From assembly GCF_001270965.1 (NCBI RefSeq), contig NZ_LGIA01000174.1, forward strand, positions 1 to 35,402: DNA of 35,402 nucleotides, in the 5' to 3' direction. The stretch is from Sunxiuqinia dokdonensis. GTDB taxonomy: Bacteria > Bacteroidota > Bacteroidia > Bacteroidales > Prolixibacteraceae. The notes under the pieces were generated by a model. It did not search any database. It had not been told where the DNA came from and saw nothing but the letters and a program-made list of their open reading frames with translations. Each line of letters starts with the position of its first letter. The first letter of the stretch is position 1. The translations under genes and the position numbers were made by a program. This document shows, in pieces, positions 8,816-17,909 of this stretch.

Positions 8816-11722
8816 CTAGATACTTGTGATAAAAGTGCTCAAATTGGTGTCCCGGTCAAGGCCGAGTTTCTTGCGGAGGCGGTAGCGGCTTATTTCAACA
8901 CCGCGTGAAGATATGTTTTGCAGCGTGGCTATTTCTTTAGTTGAAATATTCATTTTTATATAGGCACACAGTTTCTGCTCGCGTGGGGTAAGGGTCGGAA
9001 ACCGTTCGGTGAGGCGCTTGAAAAAATCTTCATGCACTTCGTCAAAATAGGTTTCAAAAAGTTCTTTCTGCTTCTCATTGTCAAACTCCTTGTCAATTCG
9101 ATTGATAATCAAACTGATCTTCGATTTTGCGGCGCTATCGTCAACCAAACCCTGTAGGCCTTTCAGCTCATTCTTCAACTTGCCCATGAACTTGTTTTTC
9201 TGAACCAGCTGCATGGTTTGATTGGCCAGCTCTTTATCGAGGTGAATCATCTTTCCGCGCAATTGCTCATTTCGAAGTTTAATAATTTCCTTTTCGGAAA
9301 CCAGCACCTCGCGCTGGTACTGGTGCACACGTTTCCGGTGTTCCTGCAGGTTTTTCAACCGTTCACGGCGCTTGGAGATCTGCATACGATAATACACCCA
9401 CCACACCACCAGGGCAATCAGTCCCATCGCTCCAATCATGTAGCCAAGCAGCGCCACGGTCGAACGGTACCAGGGTGGTTTAATATAAAACGAAAAGCTG
9501 GCTGGCTCGCTTTCATTCCCAAAAGGATCAAGGGCTTTCACGTTAAAGACATAGTCGCCCTCACGCAAATTCATAAACTCGGCAGCCGATTCCTCCGACC
9601 AGTCAGCCCAAACCGTGCTGTAATTTTCCAAAAAATAACTGAATCTAATCTTACCCAGATTCTTATAGTCAGGACTGGAATAAACAAACTTCAGATTATT
9701 CCCCTGGTAAGAAAAGGTCAGCGAATCTTCGGGCAGGGTTTCGTCGATAAAACTCGGGTAAAAATCCCGTCCATCCAGCAGGTTGACCACCTCACGAATG
9801 TGAACATGCAGGGGCGAGGCACTTTTGGGTTGATAGCTTGGGGAGTAATGTGCCAGCCCATCTTCGAGCGAGATAAATGTATTCTGGATATCAACCACAT
9901 GAACATGCTGAAAACCGGAAATCAACCGACCTGCAAGCTTTTCAAACGGAGCGACCACCTTCGTGTACGTCCCGTCTTCGAGGAACCGAATGACTCCCGG
10001 TACATTTCCAGCAGCAAACCAAAGATTGTTGAACTGGTCTTCGTAGATATAGTCAATATCGTTTTGATTTTCAAAGATTTCGTTATGTTTTTCTGAACGC
10101 TCAAATCGATTATTTTCAGCTTGATACGCATAAATTCCATCGGGCGTGGTATAAACAATGTCCTCTCCAATGGTTGTCAGGTTAATGTAAATATCGGAGG
10201 GCAAGCCATCGTTTGAGTTATAAAAATCGTAATGAGCGACGCTGTCCAATTCTTCGTTCAAACGAATTCGGAAAACCCCCTTGTATCCATGACTCATCCA
10301 TACATTACCGGCCTCATCTTGTGCCATCAACTTGGATGACTCTTGAAACCCCTTCACCTGGCCGACAAACTCCCACGACTTTTGATCAGCGGTCTTTCGG
10401 AAAAGTGTCAATCCGCTGTAATTTCCTCCCAACAGGTAATCTTCATCTTGCGCCAGCTCAATAAAGGTCCAGGCTCCGCTCACCTCCGATATCATTTCTA
10501 CTTGCTCATCTTCCACCACATAAGTCCCTTTGTCATGACCGCACAAAACAACATCATTGAAAACCCCCAGGCACCAGACCTGTCCAACCGTGTTCGGGAT
10601 AAGCCGAAATCCTTTAGCATCAACGGTCACTTTTTCGGGCCAGTCTTTTACAAACAAACCATGGTTGGTGCCCACATACAATTTGTCTTTGTGAACAAGC
10701 GAGGTGTAGGTCGCCCCCAAGCCCTCGGGCTCAAACATAAAGGTAAACGGCGACCCAATATCGATGTAATCAATGCCATTATCCAGTCCCAACCAAAGGT
10801 TGTCATCGCGGTCGGTGCCAATACTCAGCACCGTATTATTTTGCAGTCCTTTTTTCTTATTGATGTGTTGAATGATATTGCCGGCTTCATCGGTAATGAG
10901 TAACCCGTTTTGAATGGTTCCAAAAGCATAATAGGCCTCCTGGAATTTTGTTGCTGAAAAAATCTGGGTTTCAATTAAAAAATCATTTCCCTCCCCTTCC
11001 CAGGCAGTCACCTGTTCGCCGTCGTAAATAAATACGCCATGATTGGCTGTACCGATCAACACCCGATTGTTGTATATTGGCAAAATGTCCCAAATTTCTT
11101 TGTCAGTAAGCAAATCTGTGCCCTGAAGCTCAAAAAAGTGCCCGTGGCGATATTCCAACAGCCCTTCGGCTTCGTCCTGAATCCACAAATGACCATTCAC
11201 ATAAAACGAGAATTTCACTTTGTTCTTCAGCGGAACGGTGGAAACCTGGTTATTGCGATATATGAACAAGTGGCTGTATGATTGAAACACCACACCAAAG
11301 TCGGTCAGATGAATGCGCCAAATTTCCTCAAAGTTGCGATCTTCCATCGGCACCAACCCGACAAGCGACTGGTATTGCAGCTGCCCTTTCTCATCAGGCT
11401 CGAGGTAGCCAAAAGCATTTTGCTGTCCCACGTAGATCCGGCCGCTGTCATCAATCTTTACCGATCGAACGATCGATTGATTAGGCAGATTATACAGCCG
11501 CCAGTGATTTCCGTCGAACTCGAGCAAGCCGTTGTTGTTGGCAAAATACATCAGATTTGTGCTACTGCGCGCTATCTGCCAGTTTTGGGCACTGCCCTGG
11601 TATTCCTGTTTCGAAAAATTTTTGATATCGGGCACGCCAACATTTTTAATTTGTCCAAACACCATGGCAGGAACAACGAGCAGAACAATCAAAAACGAAT
11701 ATCGGACACGGTTCAAGTGCAT
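8816..11722 (-). CDS. Transmembrane Reg_prop/Y_Y_Y sensor fused to LuxR-type DNA-binding domain
   Basis: The 968-residue protein starts with a signal sequence (MHLNRVRYSFLIVLLVVPAMVFGQ). It continues with a large periplasmic region of beta-propeller repeats of the Reg_prop type (NNGLLEFDGNHWRLYNL, DDNLWLGLDNGIDYI). A Y_Y_Y domain lies at about 688-748 (FSYFLENYSTVWADWSEE), one membrane helix at about 752-774, a charged coiled-coil stretch to about 860, and a LuxR-type helix-turn-helix at about 911-968 (LTPREQKLCAYIKMNISTKEI). No histidine kinase or receiver domain is visible, so signal reception and DNA binding sit in one polypeptide, unlike the hybrid two-component systems that share this sensor. 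It precedes the susC operon on the same strand and probably activates it when a glycan fragment binds in the periplasm. Architecture is clear; ligand and targets are inferred. Confidence 0.92.
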   Translation of the reverse strand: MHLNRVRYSFLIVLLVVPAMVFGQIKNVGVPDIKNFSKQEYQGSAQNWQIARSSTNLMYFANNNGLLEFDGNHWRLYNLPNQSIVRSVKIDDSGRIYVGQQNAFGYLEPDEKGQLQYQSLVGLVPMEDRNFEEIWRIHLTDFGVVFQSYSHLFIYRNNQVSTVPLKNKVKFSFYVNGHLWIQDEAEGLLEYRHGHFFELQGTDLLTDKEIWDILPIYNNRVLIGTANHGVFIYDGEQVTAWEGEGNDFLIETQIFSATKFQEAYYAFGTIQNGLLITDEAGNIIQHINKKKGLQNNTVLSIGTDRDDNLWLGLDNGIDYIDIGSPFTFMFEPEGLGATYTSLVHKDKLYVGTNHGLFVKDWPEKVTVDAKGFRLIPNTVGQVWCLGVFNDVVLCGHDKGTYVVEDEQVEMISEVSGAWTFIELAQDEDYLLGGNYSGLTLFRKTADQKSWEFVGQVKGFQESSKLMAQDEAGNVWMSHGYKGVFRIRLNEELDSVAHYDFYNSNDGLPSDIYINLTTIGEDIVYTTPDGIYAYQAENNRFERSEKHNEIFENQNDIDYIYEDQFNNLWFAAGNVPGVIRFLEDGTYTKVVAPFEKLAGRLISGFQHVHVVDIQNTFISLEDGLAHYSPSYQPKSASPLHVHIREVVNLLDGRDFYPSFIDETLPEDSLTFSYQGNNLKFVYSSPDYKNLGKIRFSYFLENYSTVWADWSEESAAEFMNLREGDYVFNVKALDPFGNESEPASFSFYIKPPWYRSTVALLGYMIGAMGLIALVVWWVYYRMQISKRRERLKNLQEHRKRVHQYQREVLVSEKEIIKLRNEQLRGKMIHLDKELANQTMQLVQKNKFMGKLKNELKGLQGLVDDSAAKSKISLIINRIDKEFDNEKQKELFETYFDEVHEDFFKRLTERFPTLTPREQKLCAYIKMNISTKEIATLQNISSRGVEISRYRLRKKLGLDRDTNLSTFITSI

Positions 11723-11726
11723 GAAA

Positions 11727-11734
11727 CAAATATA
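11727..11734 (-). promoter_or_regulatory. TATATTTG -7 element close to the regulator start
   Basis: On the minus strand TATATTTG matches the Bacteroidota -7 consensus TAnnTTTG. It ends only five bases before the ATG at 11722, so transcription would begin at or next to the start codon, giving a nearly leaderless mRNA. No TTG at the usual -33 spacing is seen, which keeps confidence low. Confidence 0.35.
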
Positions 11735-11785
11735 GATAAAAACGCTTTTTTTCCGCTGTTATCTCTCAAATTCATACCAGAGCGC

Positions 11786-11793
11786 TATTTTTG
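11786..11793 (+). promoter_or_regulatory. Putative promoter -7 element for MTA/SAH nucleosidase gene
   Basis: TATTTTTG fits the TAnnTTTG consensus of Bacteroidota promoters and lies 23 bp upstream of the ATG at 11817. The -33 element is not well conserved. The 94-bp gap is shared with the divergent regulator gene. Confidence 0.45.
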
Positions 11794-11816
11794 CCCCAAA
11801 CTTTGAATGACACACG

Positions 11817-12557
11817 ATGAAAACCGGACTTATTGGCGCCATGAGAGAAGAGGTTCTTCTCCTGAAAAACGACATTGAAAACTTGAAAACTGAGCAGTTT
11901 GGCTCCCGTGAGTTCTACTCCGGAACGATCAACAACCAGGAGTTGGTGATGTGCCTCTCGGGTTGGGGCAAAGTGGCCGCGGCCTCCACAGCAACCACGC
12001 TGATCAACCACTACCAGGTTGACCAACTGGTGTTTATCGGACTAGCAGGTTCCGTCCAGCCACATTTAAACATTGGCGACATTGTGGTGGCCAACCAGCT
12101 CATTCAGCACGACGTGGACTTATCAAGACTCGATGGTTTCCCGACCGTGGAATCGCCTTTCTGGAAAACCTTTGCGTTTGATGTCTTCCCCCATTCCGGA
12201 GAAAAAGCCATTCAGGCTGTTGATAAATTTGTTCTCAATTTGAGAAAGGGGAGCTATCCAAAAATCCATTCAAACTACAACCCAGCAGTTTATGTGGGAG
12301 CCATTGGCACCGGCGATCAGTTTATTGCATCGAAAGAAGGAAAAGTGCGCATCAACGAGCGTTTTCCGCAGGTTTTATGTACCGAAATGGAGGGTGCAGC
12401 CATTGCCCAGATCGCAGCCGACTACCAGCTACCATGCACCGTCGTCCGCGTGATCTCAGATAAGGCCGATGAGGACGCACACGATTCCTTTGCAAAATTT
12501 TTGTTCGAAGACATCAGTCACATCTCGGTTGAGCTGGCCAAGCTAATTCTTTCCTGA
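11817..12557 (+). CDS. mtnN: 5'-methylthioadenosine/S-adenosylhomocysteine nucleosidase
   Basis: The 246-residue cytoplasmic protein matches the MTAN family from the first residues (MKTGLIGAMREEVLLL). Catalytic and ligand residues are visible: Glu12 in MREEV, Glu192 in TEMEGAAIAQIA and the catalytic Asp215 in VISDKAD. The GxGK-like segment SGWGKVAAAS and the GSVQPHLNIGDIVV segment are also typical. The enzyme cleaves adenine from methylthioadenosine and S-adenosylhomocysteine, feeding methionine salvage and clearing methylation by-products. At 246 residues it is slightly longer than the E. coli protein (232), owing to an insertion around 115-145. It stands alone on the plus strand between divergent and convergent minus-strand genes, and a strong hairpin follows its stop. 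A housekeeping function is firm. Confidence 0.95.
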   Translation: MKTGLIGAMREEVLLLKNDIENLKTEQFGSREFYSGTINNQELVMCLSGWGKVAAASTATTLINHYQVDQLVFIGLAGSVQPHLNIGDIVVANQLIQHDVDLSRLDGFPTVESPFWKTFAFDVFPHSGEKAIQAVDKFVLNLRKGSYPKIHSNYNPAVYVGAIGTGDQFIASKEGKVRINERFPQVLCTEMEGAAIAQIAADYQLPCTVVRVISDKADEDAHDSFAKFLFEDISHISVELAKLILS

Positions 12558-12708
12558 AGCCATTTGAAGTTTTATTGGAATCCGTGCCGCTCCGGACGAT
12601 GAATGGCACAGGATTTGTTTGATGTCAACCAGCCACAAAACAACATATATTCCGCCAGTGGGTGGAAACAATTAAACAAAGAGAATTAGTTTAGTAAGAC
12701 CAGAAAAA

Positions 12709-12747
12709 AATCTCCAAAGTAACGTGCTTTGGAGATTTTGTTTTTTT
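12709..12747. terminator. Strong bidirectional terminator between mtnN and the GH2 gene
   Basis: A perfect 11-bp stem (AATCTCCAAAG / CTTTGGAGATT) with a seven-base loop is preceded by a run of A and followed by a T-rich run, so it can stop transcription from both strands. It lies 150 bp after the mtnN stop and just past the GH2 stop, where two genes converge. Confidence 0.85.
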
Positions 12748-12755
12748 AAGCGTCC

Positions 12756-15335
12756 CTAAAATGCGGCATCCAGGGTTTGGATCTTAAAGACTTCGGCTAA
12801 GCTATCAGCCGAAAGGTCGGTTTTTAATGAAACTTTGACCGTTCTTCCCGGCAATAAATCGAAATAGTTATCCGAGAAAAAGCCCGCTTCATCTCCAATG
12901 GTCATAAACAGGTTTTTGGCCAGCTGGTTACTTTTCAACACAATTTGAAAACCTTCATCCGTCGCCTCAATCTGGTAATTCACCTCGGGCGACGGCAGCT
13001 TCATTTCCTTCACCGGCCTGAAGTAGAACACATTCTCGGCAATCACCTTTCCGTTTTCCACAACTTCCGCAACCAACACCTGTCGGTAGCTGTCTTTATC
13101 ACGAAGAAAATCATAGCGATTCACATCGAAATAAGAATCGCTTGAGTTGGCCGGAATGTCTGCCAAAACAGATTTCTCCCACACAACCCGACCTTCAAAA
13201 TCAAGCATCTGCAAATTTAGCTGTGCGTTAATGTCCCGAAGTTCATCATTCACAATGCCAATTTTCAAGAAGTTTTCATCCAGGTAAGGCGAAACCAAAA
13301 CTGGTTCAAAACCTTTCTTCACGTAATATTGCAAGGCTTTCCAGCGCTGGTAATAATCGGTTGAACTCCACGAAGCCACCGGCCACACATCATTAATTTG
13401 CCAGTACAAACTCCCCATACAATACGGCATCGCCCGACGATGTCCTTCCACGGCAAACTTGATTCCTTCGGCCTGCAATACGTGATTGACGTACAAGAAC
13501 GATTCAAAATCCTTGGGTTGCTCATAATCCTGCAACATGTAATATTCAATGGTTTTGTTGCCGATTGAAGAACGCTGGTGCGAGTTCATCACTTCCGAAA
13601 CGATGTCGTAATCTTCGGGCTCGGCATATTGCTTCACACTTTTGAATTCGGGAAACGACTGGAAACCATACTCACTCATAAACCGCGCAATATGCGTGGC
13701 GTAATTCTGAAAAGGTTCCTTTCCCCACCAAACGCCCCAGTAATGCTCATCACCATTCACCAAATCGGCCGGAACGCCCATGCCTGATGACGGGCTTGAT
13801 GCCCAATAGGAACGCGAAGGATCATGTTCCGAAACAGCTTCGGGCAGCACCTTGTGGAAAATATCCTGGTACGATTTCCAAATCTTGTCGGCATTTTCCT
13901 GGCTCTTGGCCTCTTCGGCCTTCTTCCAGCCCCAACCATACCAAGCGGCCAAAATCTCATTATTCCCACACCACAGGGCAATGCTGGGGTGATTTCGCAG
14001 ACGCTTCACATTGTCGATCGCTTCTTGCTTCACATTGTTTAAAAACGCTTCGTCGCCCGGAAACATGGCACAGGCAAACATGAAATCCTGCCAAACCAAA
14101 ATACCGGCTTCATCGCACAAATCGTAAAAAATATCGTTTTCATAAATCCCACCACCCCAAACGCGCAACATGTTCATGTTCGATTCTTTGGTGGTTTCAA
14201 TTACCCGGCGGTACTGTTCGTCGGTTACCCGTGCCGGAAAAACATCGTTGGGAATGTAGTTGGCGCCCTTCATAAATACCGGTACACCATTCAGTTTGAA
14301 GTAAAAAGAAGTTCCCACTTCATCCTTTTCGCGCACCAGCTCCAGCGTGCGGATTCCGATTCGTTCTTCCTTTTCGATACTTCCGCCATCCACTGTCAGC
14401 TTGGCTGTTACCGCATAAAGCGGCTGTTCTCCCAGCCCGTTGGTCCACCAAAGTTTGGGGCTTTCTATTTCGAAATCGACCGCGTAGGATTCCATTCCTT
14501 TTTTCAGCTTGATTTGGGTGGAGCTCACGGCTTGCCCATCCACTTCAATTTGGTAAGTCGCCGGAGTTTCTTTTTCTGATTCGACTTCGAGAATCGCCGA
14601 AAACTTAGCCACCTCATCCTGCACTTCCTGCTGAACGATTTGCAGGTTCTCAATTCGCGCCTCATTCCAGGCTTTGAGGTACACCGGACGCCAAATTCCG
14701 CTGGGCACCAAGCGCGGGCCCCAGTCCCAGCCAAAATGATAGCCAGCTTTTCGTGTATAAACGCTCACCTTTTTACCTCCTTCAACTTCACCAATCTCCG
14801 CTAAATCGTTATCCGAAACCGGAATGACAAAAGGGTGGGCATCATACTTTTTTAATCCTTCCTTGATGGGCGACAGAAAGGTGATTCGAAGCGTGTTCTC
14901 GCCAGCCTGCAAATGGGGTTTGATATCCACCAGGTATTCACGAAACATATTGTCGGTCGCAATCACCTCTTGTTCGTTGACAAATACCTGTGCATAGGTA
15001 TCGAGTCCTTTAAAGTCGAGTGCCACGCGATCCATTTTCATCCATTCAGCGTCAACCAAGAAGGTGGTTTGATAATCCCAATCCAGTTTATCGATCCATT
15101 GCAAGTCGTGTTCATTCAAGCGATAAAACGGATCTTCAATCTTTTCGTTGGCCAGCAAGTCGGTATGAACAGAGCCGGGAACAGTTGCAGGTAACCATTC
15201 ATTTTTACCATGCTCAGAAAACTGCCAACCTTCATTCAATTCAGTAGTTGAATTCATAAGTCCAGTTTCTTTGGGTTGACAAGCCGACAACAGCACGCTT
15301 GTCAGGATAAGTGATAAAATAAATTGCCGTTTCAT
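12756..15335 (-). CDS. GH2 beta-mannosidase, lipoprotein
   Basis: The protein has 859 residues. ATG at 15335 is chosen over an ATG five codons upstream because it opens a clean lipoprotein signal (MKRQFILSLILTSVLLSAC) with the LSAC lipobox and Cys19. The GH2 order is visible: an N-terminal sugar-binding jelly roll, an immunoglobulin-like domain, then the TIM barrel (MLRVWGGGIYENDIFYDLCD). The general acid/base is Glu460 in WCGNNE and the nucleophile is Glu555 in MSEYGFQSFPE. WQINDVWPVASW is characteristic of beta-mannosidases rather than beta-galactosidases. It should remove terminal beta-mannose in the periplasm or at the cell surface. Terminator hairpins lie on both sides, so it forms its own unit. 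No promoter consensus was found in the short upstream gap. Confidence 0.92.
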   Translation of the reverse strand: MKRQFILSLILTSVLLSACQPKETGLMNSTTELNEGWQFSEHGKNEWLPATVPGSVHTDLLANEKIEDPFYRLNEHDLQWIDKLDWDYQTTFLVDAEWMKMDRVALDFKGLDTYAQVFVNEQEVIATDNMFREYLVDIKPHLQAGENTLRITFLSPIKEGLKKYDAHPFVIPVSDNDLAEIGEVEGGKKVSVYTRKAGYHFGWDWGPRLVPSGIWRPVYLKAWNEARIENLQIVQQEVQDEVAKFSAILEVESEKETPATYQIEVDGQAVSSTQIKLKKGMESYAVDFEIESPKLWWTNGLGEQPLYAVTAKLTVDGGSIEKEERIGIRTLELVREKDEVGTSFYFKLNGVPVFMKGANYIPNDVFPARVTDEQYRRVIETTKESNMNMLRVWGGGIYENDIFYDLCDEAGILVWQDFMFACAMFPGDEAFLNNVKQEAIDNVKRLRNHPSIALWCGNNEILAAWYGWGWKKAEEAKSQENADKIWKSYQDIFHKVLPEAVSEHDPSRSYWASSPSSGMGVPADLVNGDEHYWGVWWGKEPFQNYATHIARFMSEYGFQSFPEFKSVKQYAEPEDYDIVSEVMNSHQRSSIGNKTIEYYMLQDYEQPKDFESFLYVNHVLQAEGIKFAVEGHRRAMPYCMGSLYWQINDVWPVASWSSTDYYQRWKALQYYVKKGFEPVLVSPYLDENFLKIGIVNDELRDINAQLNLQMLDFEGRVVWEKSVLADIPANSSDSYFDVNRYDFLRDKDSYRQVLVAEVVENGKVIAENVFYFRPVKEMKLPSPEVNYQIEATDEGFQIVLKSNQLAKNLFMTIGDEAGFFSDNYFDLLPGRTVKVSLKTDLSADSLAEVFKIQTLDAAF

Positions 15336-15399
15336 CGGTGGTGTGATCATTTAAATTGTAAACTCAAAATTGAGGATTGGAAACCAAAATAGCAAACAA

Positions 15400-15430
15400 A
15401 AAATCCGAAGGAAAATTGCCTTCGGATTTT
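15400..15430. terminator. Terminator hairpin after the Gfo/Idh/MocA operon
   Basis: A perfect 12-bp stem (AAAATCCGAAGG / CCTTCGGATTTT) with a seven-base loop lies 17 bp beyond the stop of the dehydrogenase gene and before the GH2 start. A and T runs on both flanks would make it work in either direction. It separates the three-gene dehydrogenase/isomerase unit from the beta-mannosidase gene. Confidence 0.8.
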
Positions 15431-15446
15431 AAATTTATTTGTTCGT

Positions 15447-16760
15447 TCAAACTTTCGGTAAAGCCCACGGACTACGGTAGCTCGGAACCAAGTACTTGTT
15501 AGCCTCTTCATCGTCAATGAACAAGCTTTTTTCTGCGTCCCAATACAAACGGCGGCCGGTTTTTAGGGCAATGTTTCCTAAATGAGCGACGCGCGCCGTG
15601 TTGGCTGCAATATCAATGCTGCAGTTCAAATCACGGCGACGATTCCGCACGCCATCAAGAAAATCGGCCATGTGCAAATCCAGTCCCTTTCCGGTTCCTT
15701 TCTGAAGCTCCACACGTTCCACCAGGTCTTGGTCATTTTTACGTTCCGGAATGACTTCCCAGCCGTCGCGGTCAACGACCAGCGTTCCGTTGTTTCCAAC
15801 AAAACCAACCCCATGATTCCGTCCAAAATGTCCACCGTCAATGCCGGTTCCATGATCCCAAAGCATGGTAAAACCATCAAATTCGTAGAGCGCCTGCAAA
15901 CTGTCGGGTGTTTCGGCGGCATCATCCGGGTAGGCGTATTTGCCACCCATGGCCATCACCGATTTGGGCGCTTTGGCCTGCATGCCAAACAAACCATAAT
16001 CGATAATATGAACGCCCCAGTCGGTCATCAGACCGCCTGCATAGTCCCAAAACCAACGGAAGTTAAAATGAAAACGGTTGGGGTTGAACGGACGTTTAGG
16101 TGCCGGCCCCAGCCAAAAATCGTAATCAACACCTTCGGGAGCATCTCCATCCGGTTTTACCGGCACGGGCTCCATCCAACCCTGGTAAGCCCAGGTGCGC
16201 ACGGTGCGGATCTTGCCTAACTTTCCGGAGGCAACATAGTCAACCGCATCGCGCCAATGCGGATCGCTGCGTTGCCACTGCCCTACCTGAACCACGGTTT
16301 TATGCTTGTTGGCAGCCGCCTCCATCAGGTTAATTTCTTCGATGGAATTGCCCAATGGCTTTTCGCAGTAAACATCTTTCCCGGCCTGGCACGCCTCAAC
16401 AAATTGCAGGCAGTGCCAATGGTCCGGTGTGCCGATGATGACCACATCCACTTCCGGATCTGCAATCAACTGGCGGTAGTCATTGTAAGCTTTTGGTTTT
16501 TTGCCCTGTAGCTTCTCAGTATCTGTCACACGGACATCGAGCACCCGCTGATCGACATCGCAAATGGCGGTACACTCGGTATTGGGTTGCCCCAGAAAAG
16601 CCCGTAAATCGGCAAAACCCATGCCTTTGGCTCCAATCAATCCGCAGCGAATTACTTTGTCGGGCGAACAGGCACTCATGGCAGCCGGTATGGTGGCGGC
16701 CAAACCAACAGCTGCCGTTGCCGCTGTGGTACTCTTAATAAAAGATCTTCTTGTTGTCAT
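15447..16760 (-). CDS. Tat-exported Gfo/Idh/MocA-family dehydrogenase
   Basis: The 437-residue protein begins with a twin-arginine signal (TTRRSFIKS, then an Ala-rich core ending AAMSAC), so it is probably exported folded with its cofactor and may also be lipid-modified at the cysteine. The Rossmann fold follows (RCGLIGAKGMG), with an ICDVDQRV segment, the family EKP motif in YCEKPLGNSIEE, and WDYAGGLMTDWGVHIIDYG in the substrate domain. The C-terminus (YWDAEKSLFIDDEEANKYL) matches the extra domain of Bacteroidota Tat-exported members. Relatives oxidise or reduce sugars with NAD(P), and GH109 glycosidases share the fold, so an NAD-dependent glycosidase is an alternative. It is the last gene of the unit, 23 bp after the isomerase gene. 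Substrate unknown. Confidence 0.88.
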   Translation of the reverse strand: MTTRRSFIKSTTAATAAVGLAATIPAAMSACSPDKVIRCGLIGAKGMGFADLRAFLGQPNTECTAICDVDQRVLDVRVTDTEKLQGKKPKAYNDYRQLIADPEVDVVIIGTPDHWHCLQFVEACQAGKDVYCEKPLGNSIEEINLMEAAANKHKTVVQVGQWQRSDPHWRDAVDYVASGKLGKIRTVRTWAYQGWMEPVPVKPDGDAPEGVDYDFWLGPAPKRPFNPNRFHFNFRWFWDYAGGLMTDWGVHIIDYGLFGMQAKAPKSVMAMGGKYAYPDDAAETPDSLQALYEFDGFTMLWDHGTGIDGGHFGRNHGVGFVGNNGTLVVDRDGWEVIPERKNDQDLVERVELQKGTGKGLDLHMADFLDGVRNRRRDLNCSIDIAANTARVAHLGNIALKTGRRLYWDAEKSLFIDDEEANKYLVPSYRSPWALPKV

Positions 16761-16783
16761 CTTATGTTTTAGTTGGTAAAAGC

Positions 16784-17779
16784 TTATTCTTTTTGCATCG
16801 CGTCATCAAAGGCGATATCCGAAGGTGCGAAATCGCTGTAGCGAACAAACTCGCAGGATTCGGCTGCTCCGGCCTCACGGTCCATGCCACTGTCTTCCCA
16901 TTCCACAGAAAGCGGCCCGTTGTATTTGATTGTATTCAAGGCGCGAATGATGTTCTCAAAATCGATTTTTCCACGGCCAATGCTTCGGAAATCCCAGTAG
17001 CGGCGATGGTCTCCAAAAGGTACATGTCCGCCAAACACACCAACCGTGGTAGGAACATCGCTCCAGTGCACATCTTTCATGTGCACATGGAAAATACGGT
17101 CGGCAAATTCGTAAATGAAACGCACGTAATCGACATGCTGGTAACCCAAGTGGCTGGGATCATAATTGAAGCCAAAAGCCGGATGGTAGTCCAGGGCTTC
17201 CAGGGCACGCCTGGCCGATTCAATATCGAAAGCGATTTCGGTTGGATGCACTTCCAAGGCAAACTTCACACCCATTTTTTGGTATTCGTCCAGAATGGGT
17301 TTCCAGCGTTTGGCAAAGTCTTCAAACCCTTTATCGATCATGGTTTGTGGTAGCGGAGGAAACGCGTACAGCAAATGCCAGATTGAACTGCCGGTAAAAC
17401 CAACCACGGTATCGAGGCCAAGTTGTTTGGCCACTTTTCCGGTTTGAATCATTTCCTGGGCAGCACGCTGGCGAACGCCTTCCGGATCGCCATCACCCCA
17501 AACATGAGGTGGTAAAATATTTTTGTGTCGCTCATCAATGTTATCGCAAACACATTGCCCCACCAGATGATTGGAAATGGCAAAGAGCTGCAGGTCATAT
17601 TTTTTTAGCAATGCTTTTCGTTCGTCGCAATAAGCCTGGTCGGCTTTTTCAACTTCGATATGATCGCCCCAACAGCAGAGCTCCACGCCATCATAACCAA
17701 AATCTTTGGCTTTCTGGCACATCGTCTCGATGGGTAAATCGGCCCATTGGCCTGTAAATAGTGTTACTGGTCTGCTCAT
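16784..17779 (-). CDS. Sugar phosphate isomerase/epimerase-like TIM-barrel protein
   Basis: The 331-residue protein without a signal peptide has the xylose isomerase-like/AP endonuclease 2 TIM-barrel pattern. Early residues ([15 protein letters not shown]) carry the typical first-strand Glu. Likely metal ligands are Glu in FALEVHPTE, Asp and His in [10 protein letters not shown], His in FHVHMKD and Glu in LSVEWEDSG. Members isomerise or epimerise sugars and inositols, or act on keto-sugar glycosides. Flanking Gfo/Idh/MocA genes on the same strand suggest that it handles an oxidised sugar intermediate. It is separated from the upstream dehydrogenase gene by 130 bp of degenerate repeat, and from the downstream one by 23 bp. 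The family is clear; the reaction is not. Confidence 0.85.
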   Translation of the reverse strand: MSRPVTLFTGQWADLPIETMCQKAKDFGYDGVELCCWGDHIEVEKADQAYCDERKALLKKYDLQLFAISNHLVGQCVCDNIDERHKNILPPHVWGDGDPEGVRQRAAQEMIQTGKVAKQLGLDTVVGFTGSSIWHLLYAFPPLPQTMIDKGFEDFAKRWKPILDEYQKMGVKFALEVHPTEIAFDIESARRALEALDYHPAFGFNYDPSHLGYQHVDYVRFIYEFADRIFHVHMKDVHWSDVPTTVGVFGGHVPFGDHRRYWDFRSIGRGKIDFENIIRALNTIKYNGPLSVEWEDSGMDREAGAAESCEFVRYSDFAPSDIAFDDAMQKE

Positions 17780-17784
17780 ATTTT

Positions 17785-17907
17785 AGATATTAGATGATTA
17801 GATATTGGATAATTGGGTACTAGATAACTGGATATTGGTTATTAGATAATCAGTCATTGGCCAACGTTAAGTGTCTCAAACCGACAACTGAAAACTGCTA
17901 ACTGATA
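17785..17907. repeat. Degenerate AT-rich direct repeats between two operon genes
   Basis: The gap holds loosely repeated words of the type TTAGATATTAGAT / GATAACTGGATATTGG, followed by a second family (ACAACTGAAAACTGC, TAACTGATAACTT). Both look like degenerate intergenic filler built from about 8-18-base words. No gene, hairpin terminator or promoter consensus is seen. Confidence 0.6.
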
Positions 17908-17909
17908 AC

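Noticed and set aside
9218-10096. 292-codon plus-strand open frame
   Set aside because: It is opposite the membrane regulator gene and has no family features; it is a shadow of biased codon use.
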